Translations under genes and position numbers: made by a program
In this document: piece after piece, positions 20,739 through 32,457 of the stretch
Position numbering within the stretch: the stretch's first letter is position 1
Layout: each line of letters starts with the position of its first letter
Source of the DNA: Hexactinellida sp. DTS-2022
Lineage: Eukaryota; Porifera; Hexactinellida
DNA length: 64,000 nt
Direction of reading: 5' to 3'
NCBI GenBank assembly: GCA_028753945.1
Contig: JAPNXP010000002.1
Location: forward strand, 8,742,001 to 8,806,000
Notes under the pieces: generated by a model
The model's input: the letters and a program-made list of their open reading frames with translations, nothing else
Databases searched by the model: none
What the model was told of the DNA's origin: nothing

Positions 20739-20880
20739 ATGTGTATGTTGCAGTGCATATGCACTTTTGGTGCACATGCATGTACACTGATAAGTTGGTG
20801 TACATGCATGTACCCCGGTGTATATGCACTTAATGAACTATATTGCCTACAAGTGTATATACACCGGTGTGTACGCACTT
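20739..20880. repeat. TGCATGTAC-type alternating purine-pyrimidine array
   Basis: Inverted and direct copies of GTGTACATGCATGTAC and GTGTATATACACCGG-like motifs over ~140 bp. No TIR or TSD could be fixed. Confidence 0.5.
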
Positions 20881-21062
20881 TTATCCATTTTTATGCAAAT
20901 GGGTGCTTATGAATTTAAACTAGTATATTGTGAATTCCTGTGTATCTATCTAGTTATGATTCAGTTGAAACAGATTTTTCTAATCCCAGTTTTTCGTTGG
21001 TAATCGTTTTCTATTTGTTCTAAATGTGTAAGAAATTCCAATTTTGTTTTATCTTCAATCGG

Positions 21063-21212
21063 CAGGGGTGGTGAATCTGCTGTTAACAGCCATTTTGACT
21101 GTTTGCTGTTAACAGCTAAAAATTTGCTGTTAACAGCTAAATTCGTCCCCAATTCCTTAACGAATTTAAGTCGCCTTTAAGCTGTTAACAGCTAATGAGA
21201 GCTGTTAATTAA
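21063..21212 (+). mobile_element. CTGTTAACAGC-array element, 5' end
   Basis: Begins CAGGGGTGGTGAATCTG and holds four to five copies of GCTGTTAACAGC in ~150 bp. The matching opposite end type (CTGTTTCCATCCCTG) is at 27611 and 930. No right end or TSD was seen, so it is truncated. Confidence 0.6.
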
Positions 21213-21265
21213 ACAACTTAGGTTGTAGCTAGTCAATTACGATAACTTTGTTTGAACTTTGTCTA

Positions 21266-21606
21266 CAGTGTTCGATAGTACACTGCATGAAGAGTTGTGA
21301 CAAAAGAGTCTGTATTTTGAAATATAATTTGTATTTACCTAGCAATTTCGTAAGAGTGCACAGAGGTAAACATAGACTCCGAAAATGCAATACAAGCAAA
21401 ATTGATTAGGTTTTACATTTTTCGAATTTTTTCAGTATTCGATCGTGTACTGTAACATGAAGTGATGGTAACATAAGAGTCCATAACTTGAAATTTAATT
21501 TATATTTCGCCTTGAAATTTAGTTAGAGTGATCAGAAGTAACCATAGATGTCGGAAATGCAACAAAATCAAAATTGATTAGGGTTGACATTTTTCGAATT
21601 TTTTCA
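21266..21606 (+). repeat. two-copy tandem duplication, ~170 bp
   Basis: Two adjacent diverged copies, each starting ACAGT(G/A)TTCGAT and ending TTTTTCGAATTTTTTCAG. Shared features include an AATGCAA motif and CAAAATTGATTAGG. No coding. Confidence 0.6.
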
Positions 21607-24025
21607 GAGGTGACGAATAAATTCTGATTTTCATTTGGCTAATTTTATAGATTTTCCTCATTTTAACCAATTTTTCGCTGATTTTTGTACTAATCGAACT
21701 ATAAACTTACACCACCTGAGTTCAATTTGGAAATTTAAAATTCGGCTTCACAACAGTGTTCAATTAAACTATATAAATCTGTGCAAAATTTTTAAGTTTG
21801 AGTATTATTTATAACCTCCCTGGTAACTTTAACAGTTCGCCATTTTGGCCGGTTTGCAACATACAACTTTCAATTTCAAGTAACCTATTGAGGGAAAGTA
21901 TATATTAGTGAATTTAAATACCTGCGATTCGAATACGCTTGGTATACAATAATGATAAACTCTGTCGAAAAAGTTGAATTGTTGTACTTTCCAACGGTAT
22001 TGATCAATGGGTATAATGTATTATCATGTATTATCCGTAACTAAATAGCAGAACTGCCTAACTGTCCTTCAGACTGTCCCTCCCAACTCGGTGAGGTAAA
22101 ACTAGTGTATTAGGACCCTGAGTTCATAAAATATGTATGTAACATATATATATTTTCAAAACTAAACCAAAGATTAATGTATAAATACAATTAAACATTA
22201 ACTGTACAGTTAGGAATATGATTATAACATAATAATGTTATAAACTCTAACCTTGTAGACCCTCAAGGTGAGCATCCGCTTCTGAAGCTGCGCAACAATG
22301 TTCAGCACTGAAGACCATTTCATGTGATAGAATGTCATCGCTTCTTCACTCTAATTTCTTCATCACTCTTATTCAGGGAATGTTAGGTTATTTTTAATTC
22401 TGTTCCTCTTATAGCTAGTCATTTAAGTTTGTAATAATGGAATGACAAATTATTGGTGCGTCTCAGACGCCCCATTAAATCGTTGTAAACCTCTTTCTAG
22501 TATCCACCCTCTAATCGATTTCTATTTACCATACTATCAATCTTATAGCATTCAAGAAATTTGAAGGATGTAGATCTAACTTTAAATAAATATAATTAAA
22601 ATCAATTATTATACCGATTAGGAGTACACCCAATTTCAAATTGCTCTTCTTGTTCTTTCTTTAGACTTAAATGTATACGACGACCAATTGCGGTAGAGTA
22701 CAGCCAACTACAAATAGTAAGTCGACATTTTTTTCATCATTTATTTTACTCTAGTCTTACTCTGTTCGTGCTTGGAAGTAATTACATCTTGAGCATTTTA
22801 ATTATAATTACAATTACATATCCCTTATTCCACGCCAAATCTTCCAGTTGCTTCACTTATTGGGATTTAAGTTTCATAGGTTATTTAAGAGGTTGTCTCC
22901 ATTTTACAACTGAAATGTTGCTTACTTGAGTTACCGTTTTTCAAACTATTATTCTTGTGAAAGACTGCCCAGATTATTTTACGAACCAGTATTTGTAGAG
23001 CGTTGTTAAGACTAAGTCGATGAATAACTGGTAAACACCTTTCAAATCCAATATATACACAACAAATTTGTACACTTGTAAATTGCTGAAAATATCTTAG
23101 TTTTCGCTGATTACCAACGTGTCGATTAAAAATCATTTGGCTGGTTATCGAGTGGTAGGCTGTTTAGAACTCCTAAAGTTGATCAGTCTAGAATTGGATT
23201 AGCGTTGAGAGTAATTTGGGGTTTATGGTTTATCTTTTGCGAATATCGTGAAACACGGTCTACAGAAAACGAGTATTATATAATTTTTAACTAAGTAAAA
23301 TACAGAAAAGTCATTCTAGTTGCAAAGATATGTTTTGAATTTTAAAATAACAGTGATTGCTATATCCAAGTTTATAATTGTGAAAATTGATTCTGCTGAC
23401 TAAAACAGCCATAACTACTAACAAGAGTAAGGGCCTCAACCTTCTCCTAAACTTGCGCACGCATTACCCGGCATATACAATTTGTATATCAATACTAATG
23501 TTTGAATCGATTTATCCACATAATCTGCGAAAATTATTTCAGAACAACAAGAAAATCCAAGAGTCATTCCGTCTAAGAAGTTAAAAGTGATTACGGGATA
23601 ATTCCTTATCTCTCTACATTTGACTAAAGCAAGAAACCCTTCTTGCATGATATTTAATCTCAAATTAGTTCCTTGTATGCGAAACACACTATCTGACCAT
23701 AGCTTATGTGTTCATAGAAGGTATTCAATCATTTGGATTCTTGTGCTTGTCTTCTTACTTACTTATCCTATAGGAGAAGATTATATGTTACTATGTGTGA
23801 TGTTTAACTATATGATACCTCTATAAACTGTATTCCGGGCAGTGACTCTTTATAACACTTGTAGTATTTGTGGTTCTATTTATCCGAAAATTTATTGTAA
23901 AATGGCTGGAATCGGTTTCAAATACTATATACTACACCTCGATTATAATAATGACTCTGTGTGCATTTTCTCATGGTGATGTCATTTTTCAATGAGTAAG
24001 CATATTCGTGATTTTGGGTGGGGGA

Positions 24026-24179
24026 CAGGGTTTCTTTTAAGGGTCTTCTTGGTGGCAAAAAGCCTCCAAGATTTTTGGGAGTTACACCATGATTCTGTTA
24101 TGCCGCGGCCGCTGCAGTGTTGAGTTCCACCACGGCCACTCCTGAATTACACCACGGTCTCAACCTTAAAAAAACCCTG
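24026..24179. mobile_element. 154-bp hAT-type MITE, TSD GTGGGGGA
   Basis: CAGGGTTTCTTTTAAGG and CCTTAAAAAAACCCTG ends, with perfect TSD GTGGGGGA (24018-24025 and 24180-24187). It is absent from unit B, which has a different element in exactly the same octamer. The interior has CACGG / CCGTG repeats. Confidence 0.9.
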
Positions 24180-24842
24180 GTGGGGGATATGTTGATACAA
24201 TAAATATGCATATTATATTTTACTTTCTCTTATAGCGTGTGAGTTATGATTAATTGGGTCGATTTCCACATTTTGAAAATGTGACAATTACGTAATTAGG
24301 TGTTAATTTTTGTTCAAAACTCGTACTTATCCGAGCCAGACCCAAAATACACTGTTGCCCTTGATATATATTTCTATGAAGAGTAATTGTGTTTAATTTA
24401 TTTTATAGATTTGATTTATTTTTTGAAATTGTATGTCTGTATACAGTGTATTGTTATTTACCAACAGGTATTCAAATCTATTGTCAGATTTACACAATCT
24501 GGTTCTCGTAGTTATTCAATTGCAACAACAATTATTTAGTACTTAAAGGACCTCGCCTAATTAGAGATTCATTGCCTATCTATTTGAGAGATTCAAAATT
24601 AGCTTCCAATGCCTACCATAGATTATAATTTCAGAATGCTAGCCACTTTTAACATTCTCGCTACTACGTCTTTGCTCTTCTATTAACCTTTTGAACGTTT
24701 TGTAGTTCACAGTACATTTCCTCCTGCACTTATTCAATTCGAAAGCGCTCAAAGGCAAGGTACATCGAACCTTGTTGGGGACCTCTGCTCGTGGTTATAC
24801 AGCCTACGCAATCCCTATCGTGGTGAGCCCAGATAATGGTAA

Positions 24843-24989
24843 CGCGAACTGCAACGGCACATCCCCAGTGGAGAATTATTACGTAACACTCCAACCAACA
24901 CTCCTCCAACTAAAGTGCATTGCGGAAAGGCAACGCAACTGACGAGTCCAGGCCGGGACGAAACACAAGGATTGGAATTCAATACAGGT
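24843..24989 (+). other. candidate exon end conserved in three unit copies (A)
   Basis: One frame, open for 48 codons after a TAA, encodes LQRHIPSGELLRNTP and later TQLTSPGRDETQG, and ends AATACAG followed by GTGAGT, a consensus donor at 24988. The same frame stays open in units B (47711-47855, minus) and C (55282-55426, minus) despite several substitutions, while neighbouring frames carry stops in one or more copies. No ATG or acceptor was assigned. The product is unknown. Confidence 0.3.
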
Positions 24990-25347
24990 GAGTTTCTAGC
25001 TAATTTATTGGCTAAATTACGTTGGATTATTATTGTAGTGCTGTCTGTATAAGGGGCGTAGATTCCGGGAGTGGATTTGTATACCCATTTTTATTTGGGT
25101 TTGTAGATTGATTGGGACGTTTAAGCTTGTTAGGCCAACCTTCAATGTGATTGTTGGTTCTTGGACTGTTGGAGTTTATTTCATATAAATTCCATAAACC
25201 GAGAGAAAATTACCCACCAGCCATGTTTCCTCAGAGTAGGTTATGAATTCATCAACTCTGTGTAGATTTGGGGCTGTTGCTTTTACCTCTTGCCAGGCTA
25301 AGCGTCCATTTCGAACAAGTTTTTGCACTTGAGAACATAAACATGTT

Positions 25348-25515
25348 GTTAAACAATGCATTACATTGAGCAGGCAAAACCACACAAATATTAATATCAT
25401 AAAAATGTGTTAAACAATGCATTCCATTGAGTAGGCGAAATGGCACTATTATACAATTAGTAGGCAAAATGGGAGTAGGTGAAATGGGAGTAGGCGAAAT
25501 GGCACTAACCCATAT
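25348..25515 (+). repeat. 60-bp and short GGAGTAGGCGAAAT repeats
   Basis: TGTTAAACAATGCATT-ATTGAG-AGGC blocks recur at 25348 and 25408 (60-bp spacing), followed by three to four copies of GTAGGCGAAATGG. Probably a local tandem duplication. Confidence 0.5.
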
Positions 25516-25875
25516 ACACTACTCACTTTATTAAACCAGCTTTTTCTCATTCTTATACGTTAATCGCACATTCCATAGGTTTTTGCTAGGATCCTTCAAA
25601 CACATACTTATCCCTCCGGCCTTTTATCCCTCCGAACTTTTCCATCTAAATATAACCTACTTCACGCTTCAAAGGTCAGGTTTTTACAACATTACATTGT
25701 ACTATTCCTAAACATTGGTGGCTGTGGTTCTTATCTATATCCAGAAGAAGTATTTCGTTGCTAGGGTTTTTGTAATAATATATTCCATACTGCTGTACTA
25801 AGCTAGATTTTTGTTATATACAATACTACTCACTATATTACACCAGTTTTTTCTCATTCTTATGCGTTAAACATT
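25511..25875 (+). repeat. dispersed pair of TACTCACT...TTCTCATTCTTA blocks
   Basis: Two ~55-bp similar blocks (25511-25565 and 25818-25870), ~307 bp apart, both containing TTTTTTCTCATTCTTAT-like sequence. No gene is recognised between them. Confidence 0.4.
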
Positions 25876-26337
25876 TAAACAGACACTAAAGCATTCAATT
25901 ATGCTAATTGAATGCTATCTGCTAATCAATACTGGGACAACCCTCGAATTTAATTGTCTAAAGGTTTTGACACATTTTGAGTGGACGATGTGAATATTTT
26001 TTAAGATATTGAAATTGTTTGTACATACAGTGTTTCCTACCCCCTGCCAAATCTCATGTCTGTAGCTTTTCCCAGTTCCTCAATCAATTCTGAACAAACA
26101 CACAAACAAACAAACACAAAAACTTAGCGATTTATATATAAGATAGACTAAATATAGCACTTGTAAACTTGAGTAGTATTCTGTGAATCTACTGAAAAGT
26201 TGAGTAGATTAGGAATTTATTGAACAACTTGAGCATTTTTGGAATTATCCCGTGTAATTATTGATGAAATAAATGAAAGATTTTTGAGTTATTTAGTATG
26301 AAATTCGCTGAGTTTCTTGCTAGTCGGGAGGTCAGTT

Positions 26338-26552
26338 TAAATGTATACGACAACCACTTGCGGTAAGTACAACAACTGCAAATAGTAAGTCGAAATATAT
26401 TTCATCAATTATTTTACTCTTGTCTTACTCTGTTCCTGCTTGGAAGCATGTACATGTTGAGCATTTTAATTATAATAGCATTTGCATATCCCTTATTCCA
26501 CGCCAAATCTTCCAATTGCTTCACTTATTGAGATTTAAGTTTCATAAGTTAT
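26338..26552 (-). repeat. fragment of the large repeat unit
   Basis: 215 bp homologous to 22670-22885 of copy A, in the same orientation, starting AATGTATACGAC and including CCACGCCAAATCTTCCA. It stops at the TTAA where family A copy 3 inserted. Confidence 0.7.
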
Positions 26553-27280
26553 TTAAGGTTAAATTACCCCATGTGAATGAAAGTTCTTGTATTAATCTGT
26601 AATTGTGAGAAATATATACCTATACGATACAAATCAATAAACCAAAAAGAAAATGTCCCTATCAATTATACTTTTTATTTTTTGTCGGTTTCAAAATTTG
26701 GCTAATACAAATCTCCCATAGGGCGATTTCCAAAAGTGGTGGTAGATATTATGCGGTAATTTGGCAATGCGGCCATCAATGTTTGTTATCAGAATCAATA
26801 TTCAAAGATTATAAGCGTAAGGAGTTGGTAGACGGTTTACATTTTTGAATTATGACTTGGAATTTTTTTTATCAAGCATTTTATCAAATTTCGCATGAAA
26901 AGATGACCTTTTATTCATTTTTTAGTCTCAAAAGGTCGCAATATTTTCTATTTAGATCTTATCAAAATTCTAAACCGCCCACCAACCGCCCATAACGATG
27001 ATCTATCTGATAGACCACACAGTACAGGTCTTTAGCAAATAATGATCTTGCAAAAAACACATTTATCAGGTGGAGTCTGAAAAAATCCCCCTATAGGGAC
27101 TTGTGTATTAGCATGATACTGCAGGCCAAATATTTTCGAATTTATAGAAGATAATTAGATTTTGTTTTCAGTTTCGATATGGCTATAATGTCTTCCATCA
27201 TATATGTGAAATTCAAACTCCCACCTTCAAAACTAAATTCATGTGTTTTTTTGGGTGAATCTGCCTTAATTTAACCTTAA
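26553..27280. mobile_element. TTAA element family A, copy 3
   Basis: 728 bp with TTAAGGTTAAATTACCCC at the left and TTAATTTAACCTTAA at the right. It is highly similar to copy 2. It sits between the large-unit fragment and a CTGTTAACAGC array. Non-coding. Confidence 0.9.
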
Positions 27281-27611
27281 CGCCAATTTAAGCTGTCAAC
27301 AGCCAATGTGAGCTGTTAACAGCCCAATTTAAGCTGTTAACAGCCAATTCAAGCTGTTAACAGCCAATGTGACCTGTTAACAGCCAATTCAATAATTGTA
27401 TTAGTAAAATTAAGGAAAATGGACAAGCAAAGAAAATTATACTAAAAAATGTTTAAATTCGAATTGTATATCGTATTTAAATAACAGTGAAATTTGAAAC
27501 TAAATGATTATACGGTATAATAATATTTCAATTATTGCATTGGTCAGCATCTAGCTGTTAAACAGTTTCGATTTTCCTTTGCTGTTAACAGCTTGGCTGT
27601 TTCCATCCCTG
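27281..27611. mobile_element. CTGTTAACAGC-array element, 3' part
   Basis: Repeated AAGCTGTTAACAGCC motifs (six or more), a unique AT-rich part, and the end GGCTGTTTCCATCCCTG. hAT-like terminus. The left end is lost at the TTAA insertion. Confidence 0.65.
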
Positions 27612-27915
27612 AACACAGCACGTTCGGTATGATCCAGTGACTGTAGAAAGTCGAGACTGGTACCAAAATTGTGCCATGTTTATAAAACTGTGACCTGAAA
27701 AACAGCATACTCCACTTAAAAGATCCACCGGACGAAAAAAAAATGTTAAACTAGACATCTATTCCCGTAAATTTTCTAACGGAACACATTACATTATGTC
27801 TATTTTCTGTTATACAATGCACATTCGAAGAATATATATAATCTTTTCAGTGGGGTAGAATTGGGGCAATCAAATGCAAGATATCTTAACATTCTAAAAT
27901 AATATCAAGAATCAA

Positions 27916-28130
27916 CCCGGACCAAATATTTCTGATATATTTGGTCCGGCCGGACCGAAAAATAGCCCGGACCAAAAACATCTGAAATATTTAGTCCGGC
28001 CGGACATTTTGCAAACCCGGACCATAAATATCTGAAATATTCGGTCCGGGGTAAATTTGGTCCGGCCGGACTAAATATATCAGAAATATTTGGTCCGGCC
28101 GGACCAAATTTACCCCGGACCGAATATTTC
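27916..28130. repeat. GGTCCGGCCGGACC / AAATATTTC array
   Basis: About 215 bp of alternating GC-rich GGTCCGGCCGGACC palindromes and AATATTTC-type AT motifs, repeated about six times in direct and inverted orientation. The two halves are inverted copies of each other. It interrupts AT-rich sequence. No clean TIR or TSD was found. Confidence 0.6.
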
Positions 28131-28139
28131 GTGACACGT

Positions 28140-29160
28140 ATATTATACACCAAGATTATCCCTGAAAAACTCTTCTCTGGTCCACACAAAAAGTCGCCAT
28201 TTACACAAAGAACATTGCATACATATAATTATTGAAAAGGTTCCCTTAACTTTGGACAAAATATTCAACTCTTATTCAAATGCCCTATCGAAATATTTCT
28301 GAGGTTAGCAGGAAATTTGAACATTACATCCCATTGCTCGACAATTAATAGATAGAGAAGGGGTCGGCAAATATTTTGATTGCGGTCCACAAAGAATTTG
28401 TCATAGATGTGCGGGGCGCTAAGTAATGTTTTCAAAATTTCCACTGATTCTACTTTGTTAGATAATCGTTATTATTTCCAGTTTGTTCATGTCACGTAAC
28501 TAATCGGAAATTATTTGTTCAACGAATTAAATATGTCGCTATCGGACTAGAAAATATTTTGTGAGCATTTGCAGATCAATTTGTCAATTTATTGCTTAAA
28601 ATCACAAAATTGTTAACTTTTGGGGCAACGTCTTACATAAGTAATATATTTTGGTATCATTGAAAGGTTCTAACCAATATGTTAAGCTTTTCGAGTATAT
28701 ACGGTACTTTTTTATTCTAGGTATAGGTACTAAATCTACTAACTTGATTACCAATATAATGTATATTACTTCTAGTATTTGATGGACCCGTTTTCGTGGG
28801 GGGGCGACTATTGGAGGTTGGCGATTATTCGAGTATATACGGGGTGGTCAATAATACTCAATATATTACCCCTTAAATTGCCGGAAATTAATTGCTGCCC
28901 ACGAATTTTTACACCATATTGCTGGACCATTGGGTACTTTATAATTTGTTCTCAAACGAAGGGTGATAGTAAATTTGGAGCTTTGGCAACATTTAACTCT
29001 AATTAATTAGGAGTACACTGAGATCTTGCTATAACAAGTTATATTGATAAAGCAACTATTTGCATTGGATTCTATTTCCGAAATTCGTAGATTAGACGTT
29101 TCAAATTTCCAAATTGACATCTGCTAGGTATAGTATGTCCTTATCAATTTTTATGACTCA
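28140..29160. other. unassigned sequence with decayed element ends
   Basis: Contains a hAT-like AAGGGGTCGGCAAATATTTT block near 28360 and two TTCGAGTATATACGG motifs near 28697 and 28828 that recall the termini of the MITE at 31340. The 75-codon open frame at 28779-29006 has no recognisable domain. Confidence 0.3.
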
Positions 29161-29176
29161 GTTGTACTGTTGTAAG

Positions 29177-29335
29177 CAGGATTGTAAACGTACTTCATTT
29201 TTTATTCAAATCAAATTAATTATGATTTAAAATAATTTCAAAGCAAATAAGATACAATTACTGGCCAGTCAAAAACCCCTAATCAAATCAATTTAAATCA
29301 AATATTTGAAATATTTGATTCGATTTACAACCCTG
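29177..29335. mobile_element. 159-bp hAT-type MITE with AAATCAAAT repeats
   Basis: CAGGATTGTAAA at the left and TTTACAACCCTG at the right. Flanks GTTGTAAG (29169-29176) and GTTGTAGG (29336-29343) form an 8-bp TSD with one mismatch. The body is mostly AAATCAAAT-type motif. Confidence 0.8.
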
Positions 29336-29760
29336 GTTGTAGGTTGTTATACCTGTCTATTTCAACCTCAGTTCACCTTGAGAGAGGAAATTTCCTTTCT
29401 CACAATCCCTACTTTCTATCAATTGTGTAATCCTGCTGAATGAGTGATTTCCATCATTTGCACATCTAGAGGTTATAACATCTACTTAGCAATGAGACAT
29501 TTATTTATGGCCCCTATGCTAGCATTTTTGTTTCTATTCTATTATTAGTTTTACTCTCTTTTTTATACGTAGTTAATAGTGTTCTTTTTTCTCCTTGATC
29601 AGTCTTACCAATCAATATTAACCTTGAAGCAGATTTTTCAAACATTTGTTATATTCCAGAACTGCTTACATACCTGTTATGGATCCTTCTTTTACTGTCA
29701 ACTGTTAATCACTTGGTATTGAAGTTCTAGTAAGGAATTATGTTTGACTCGGCGACTTTT

Positions 29761-29811
29761 TTCCGTTATCGTTACCGTTACTCTGTTACTGAGTAACGGA
29801 GCACATCACTG
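29761..29811. mobile_element. terminus GCACATCACTG of a hAT-like element
   Basis: GTTAC/GTAAC inverted motifs end in GGAGCACATCACTG. The same terminus is found at 55839-55877 in the large repeat array. The other end was not found. Confidence 0.5.
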
Positions 29812-29841
29812 CTAGAGACTAGCTTCCTAATTTTTATATAG

Positions 29842-30050
29842 GTAAACAAGTATACTTATGCTGATTCCAAATTTAGTATATACGAATTTCTAATATGAAT
29901 AATATTGTTATTGTTTATAAAATAAGTAAACAAATCGGTGAAATTTTATTAATATATTTAATATATATACTATGTATATGTATATGATATGATATATATG
30001 ATATGATATATATGATATGATATATATGATAATATGATATCTACAGTATT
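29842..30050 (+). repeat. Helentron-type core repeat followed by ATATGATAT microsatellite
   Basis: 29842-29960 is one diverged copy of the AGGTAAACAAGTAT...AATAAGTAAACAAA core repeat seen in the elements at 5526 and 53097. It is followed by a (ATATGATAT)n microsatellite. Its place upstream of the Helentron genes suggests it is that element's 5' region. Confidence 0.5.
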
Positions 30051-30312
30051 ATATAAGTTATATAATTTACACTCACAGTAACTTCAGTTATAACCGTTAT
30101 AAGTTGGATATAAATAAATAATCACTTATAGTAAAGTTGTTATTTTCCCCTGGAGTATCAAATGCATTTATTTTCCTCCGCTTAAAACAAATATCATGTT
30201 AGAACGAATGAAAGAGTATACAAGTCGCTTGGATTTCGTTATAACGGAAGTTGACTGTATTTGGGTATTAATAGACATATTCTTTATTGACTTAATCTCG
30301 TAGGCGTTCAGT

Positions 30313-30936
30313 ATGCAATCAAATAAGCCACAATACATCTGCAAAAATTGCAATATGAATATTAAAGCTGGCAAAACACCAAAGATAGCTCTCTGTCGTG
30401 GCCTGAACTTTCCAGAGATTCCTTTCCCACTTCTGAATATTACTACTGTTGAGCAAAGACTAATCTCTCCCAATCATGATTTATTTATATACGATCTCTA
30501 GGCAGAGAGAGACAGCATGGTTTACATGGTATGATAGTAAATGTCACCATTGATGTGGAGAAGACTGTGAATAAGTTACCGAGAACATTCGAGCAGTCTC
30601 AAACTATTCAATTACAATTATTCCGCAAAATGTCCTACAAGAAACCATATTTATATGCAACAATTCGGCCTCAGAATGTATTAGCAGCTGCACAGTACTT
30701 ATTATCCACACAATTATTCAGAGAAGAAGGAATTGAACTGTCTGAGAATTGGACACATGATATTGGTGTTTAGAGGAGAGGAAGTTACTGAATTTATAGT
30801 TAATCTTTGTGATAGACCGGGGGATTTGATAGTTGATACTGGCAATAATAATAATCACCATGATGGAATAACAGTTGAACTACCAAATGAAACTGAAACA
30901 ATACTGAATGAAATTGATGACTTACTGCAGGAATAA
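30313..30936 (+). pseudogene. Helentron N-terminal region
   Basis: Three overlapping frames (30313-30501, 30531-30773, 30733-30936). The first holds YICKNCNMNIKAGKTPKIAL and FPEIPFPLLNITTVEQRLIS, which match the Cys-containing N-terminal domain that precedes Rep in Helitron proteins (CxxC, then GKxPxxA, then LTxxEQxLI). The next two carry NVTIDVEKTVNKLPRTF, YKKPYLYATIRPQNVLAAA and an acidic tail, which fit the conserved linker before Rep. Frames are broken near 30501 and 30770. The start at 30313 is the first ATG but may not be original. Confidence 0.75.
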
Positions 30937-31231
30937 AATTAATGGGATGAAACAAAAAATGACTTACCAATTATTCCCGGCGCATTAGATTCGCTCCTTC
31001 TTCCAACCGAAAATATATTATGTACTAAAATAAGCTCCAGGAGAAGGAAGTAAACCTATAATACACACTAGATAAGTACGTTGAGGAGCTAGCTTATCCG
31101 TGTGTTTTCGGGGGTGAAAAGCGACACATTCCAGAGGATATTTCTCTAGGCAAGTGAGCTAAATCAGATATTATGAGGTAATAATATTAATTATAAATTA
31201 TTGTCCAAACGAATTATTAAGTTTAATTAGT

Positions 31232-31339
31232 ATGATTTTACTTTTTAGATACGATCGGAGATGTAGCACCAATATTCCTTTGCTGTATTCTAGTACAAAC
31301 TTGTGGAAACAGATTGTATCAACAGTTCAATTAATATAC
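31232..31339 (+). pseudogene. Helentron linker segment before Rep
   Basis: The frame encodes LFRYDRRCSTNIPLLYSSTN then LWKQIVSTVQ, similar to the Helitron segment with DxRFSTNxxLLY before Rep. It stops at the MITE inserted at 31340 and resumes after it. Confidence 0.55.
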
Positions 31340-31596
31340 CGTATTTATTCGAATAGTAGCCTCTATTCGAATAATCGCCTACCTCCAATAATCGCCCCCC
31401 TAAAGAAGCAAATAAAAATTTATTACTGCTACCCGAAGTAAACATTTATATATAATATAACTCACAATACGATTATCAACCGATTATCATAAATAAATTG
31501 TAATAAAATGTGATATTCTAGAAAATTGCTAAAATTATTGGTCCAAAAATGGAGTAAAAAACATTAATCGCCTAGGCTACTATTCGAGTAAATACG
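31340..31596. mobile_element. MITE with CGTATTTATTCGAATAGTAG ends
   Basis: 257 bp. CGTATTTATTCGAATAGTAG at the left pairs with CTACTATTCGAGTAAATACG at the right. Inner AATAATCGCC repeats are present. It splits the Helentron gene between the linker and Rep. The TSD is not clear; ATA-rich flanks allow several readings. Confidence 0.7.
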
Positions 31597-32449
31597 ATAT
31601 GTATGAAGCAGACTAAATCTGGAAAAACAAAACCTCCAACTGTGTCAGATGTTCTAGATGATGACAATCTGCAAAAGATGATTGAAAATGATAGCGCTTT
31701 CAAATTCTTGAAAACAATACGCTCAACTCCAGCTTTCTGGCAACAAAAGCAGAAAGAATTGATGAGTATGATGCGACAACTAGGCTGCCCTACATTCTTC
31801 CTGACACTGTCTGCAGCTGAAACTAAGTGGCCTGAATTGCTCAAAATACTAAAGGAGATCCTGGATGGTATACAATTATCAGTTGATGATATAATAGATT
31901 TGCAGTGGAGTGAGAGAGCAGACCACATAAGGAGAGATCCTGTCACCTGTGACAGGTATTTCGATCATAGGGAGTTCTTTAAGGTTCTCAAGGCGACGGT
32001 TAGTCCCCTTGGTGTATTAACTGACTTTTATTTGGGAATAGAATTCCAACATAGAGGGTCTCCACATGTACATTCATTACTTTGGACCCAAAATGCACCA
32101 AAATATGGGCTAGCTAGTAATAGTGAAATTATAAATTTTATCAATGCTGCAATTACATGCAATTTATCGAGCGATGACAGTAGTCAGAATGATATCCAAT
32201 TACAGATGCATAAACACACACATACAATGCTATAAGAAAAAAGGAATTAGACGTTGTCGATTTGGTATACCTTATCCTCCTATGGCTCAACTCAAATTTT
32301 GGAGCCATTTAAATTTATTGAAGAACTAATTAGCAAGGAGGATAAATTGTTAATTGATTCCCATAAACAGGCTAGTAAAAATATACAAGTTGATTGACGA
32401 AGTTGATAAGATAGATAATGATTTAAACATTAACTCATTCACTGACTTT
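31597..32449 (+). pseudogene. Helentron Rep (HUH endonuclease) domain
   Basis: The frame from 31603 carries the family landmarks: LKTIRSTPAFWQQKQKEL, MMRQLGCPTFFLTLSAAETK (the conserved FxTxSxAE block), WSERADHIRRDPV, then LGIEFQHRGSPHVHSLLW, whose HVH is the two-His metal site of HUH Rep nucleases. A short frame follows with the start of the KK...CRFGIPYPP block (32230-32290). The catalytic Tyr segment expected further on is cut by frameshifts and by the hAT element at 32458. In active elements this nuclease nicks and transfers single strands. Confidence 0.85.
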
Positions 32450-32457
32450 CTTAGTAC

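Larger units (their letters stand above)
21880..25115 (-). repeat. large repeat unit, inverted copy A
   Basis: About 3.2 kb, reverse-complementary to parts of units B and C (the 43-45.5 kb and 47.5-49.8 kb regions, and 49.6-51.6 kb with 55-55.8 kb). Read on the minus strand it runs from the conserved splice-donor segment (24843-24989) to the GAGTTTATCATTATTGTATACC-like block near 21960. It keeps the same order as the junction between unit B and unit C, so it was copied from a tandem array. It carries a private MITE at 24026. Confidence 0.8.

Noticed and set aside
24480-25000. snRNA, 5S rRNA or spliced-leader RNA gene in the large unit
   Set aside because: A consensus GTGAGT donor and tandem copies raised the idea, but no Sm site of good quality, no conserved snRNA or 5S boxes, and no compact unit length.
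21063-27611. A single 6.5-kb element between the two CTGTTAACAGC-type ends
   Set aside because: Flanking octamers do not match, and unrelated repeats lie between; these are better read as two separate truncated copies.
27905-28189. 94-codon frame across the CCGG array
   Set aside because: A repeat translation with GPAGPNIS motifs; no independent support.
31572-31946. 124-codon minus-strand frame
   Set aside because: It is antisense to the Helentron Rep domain, whose conserved motifs are on the plus strand.
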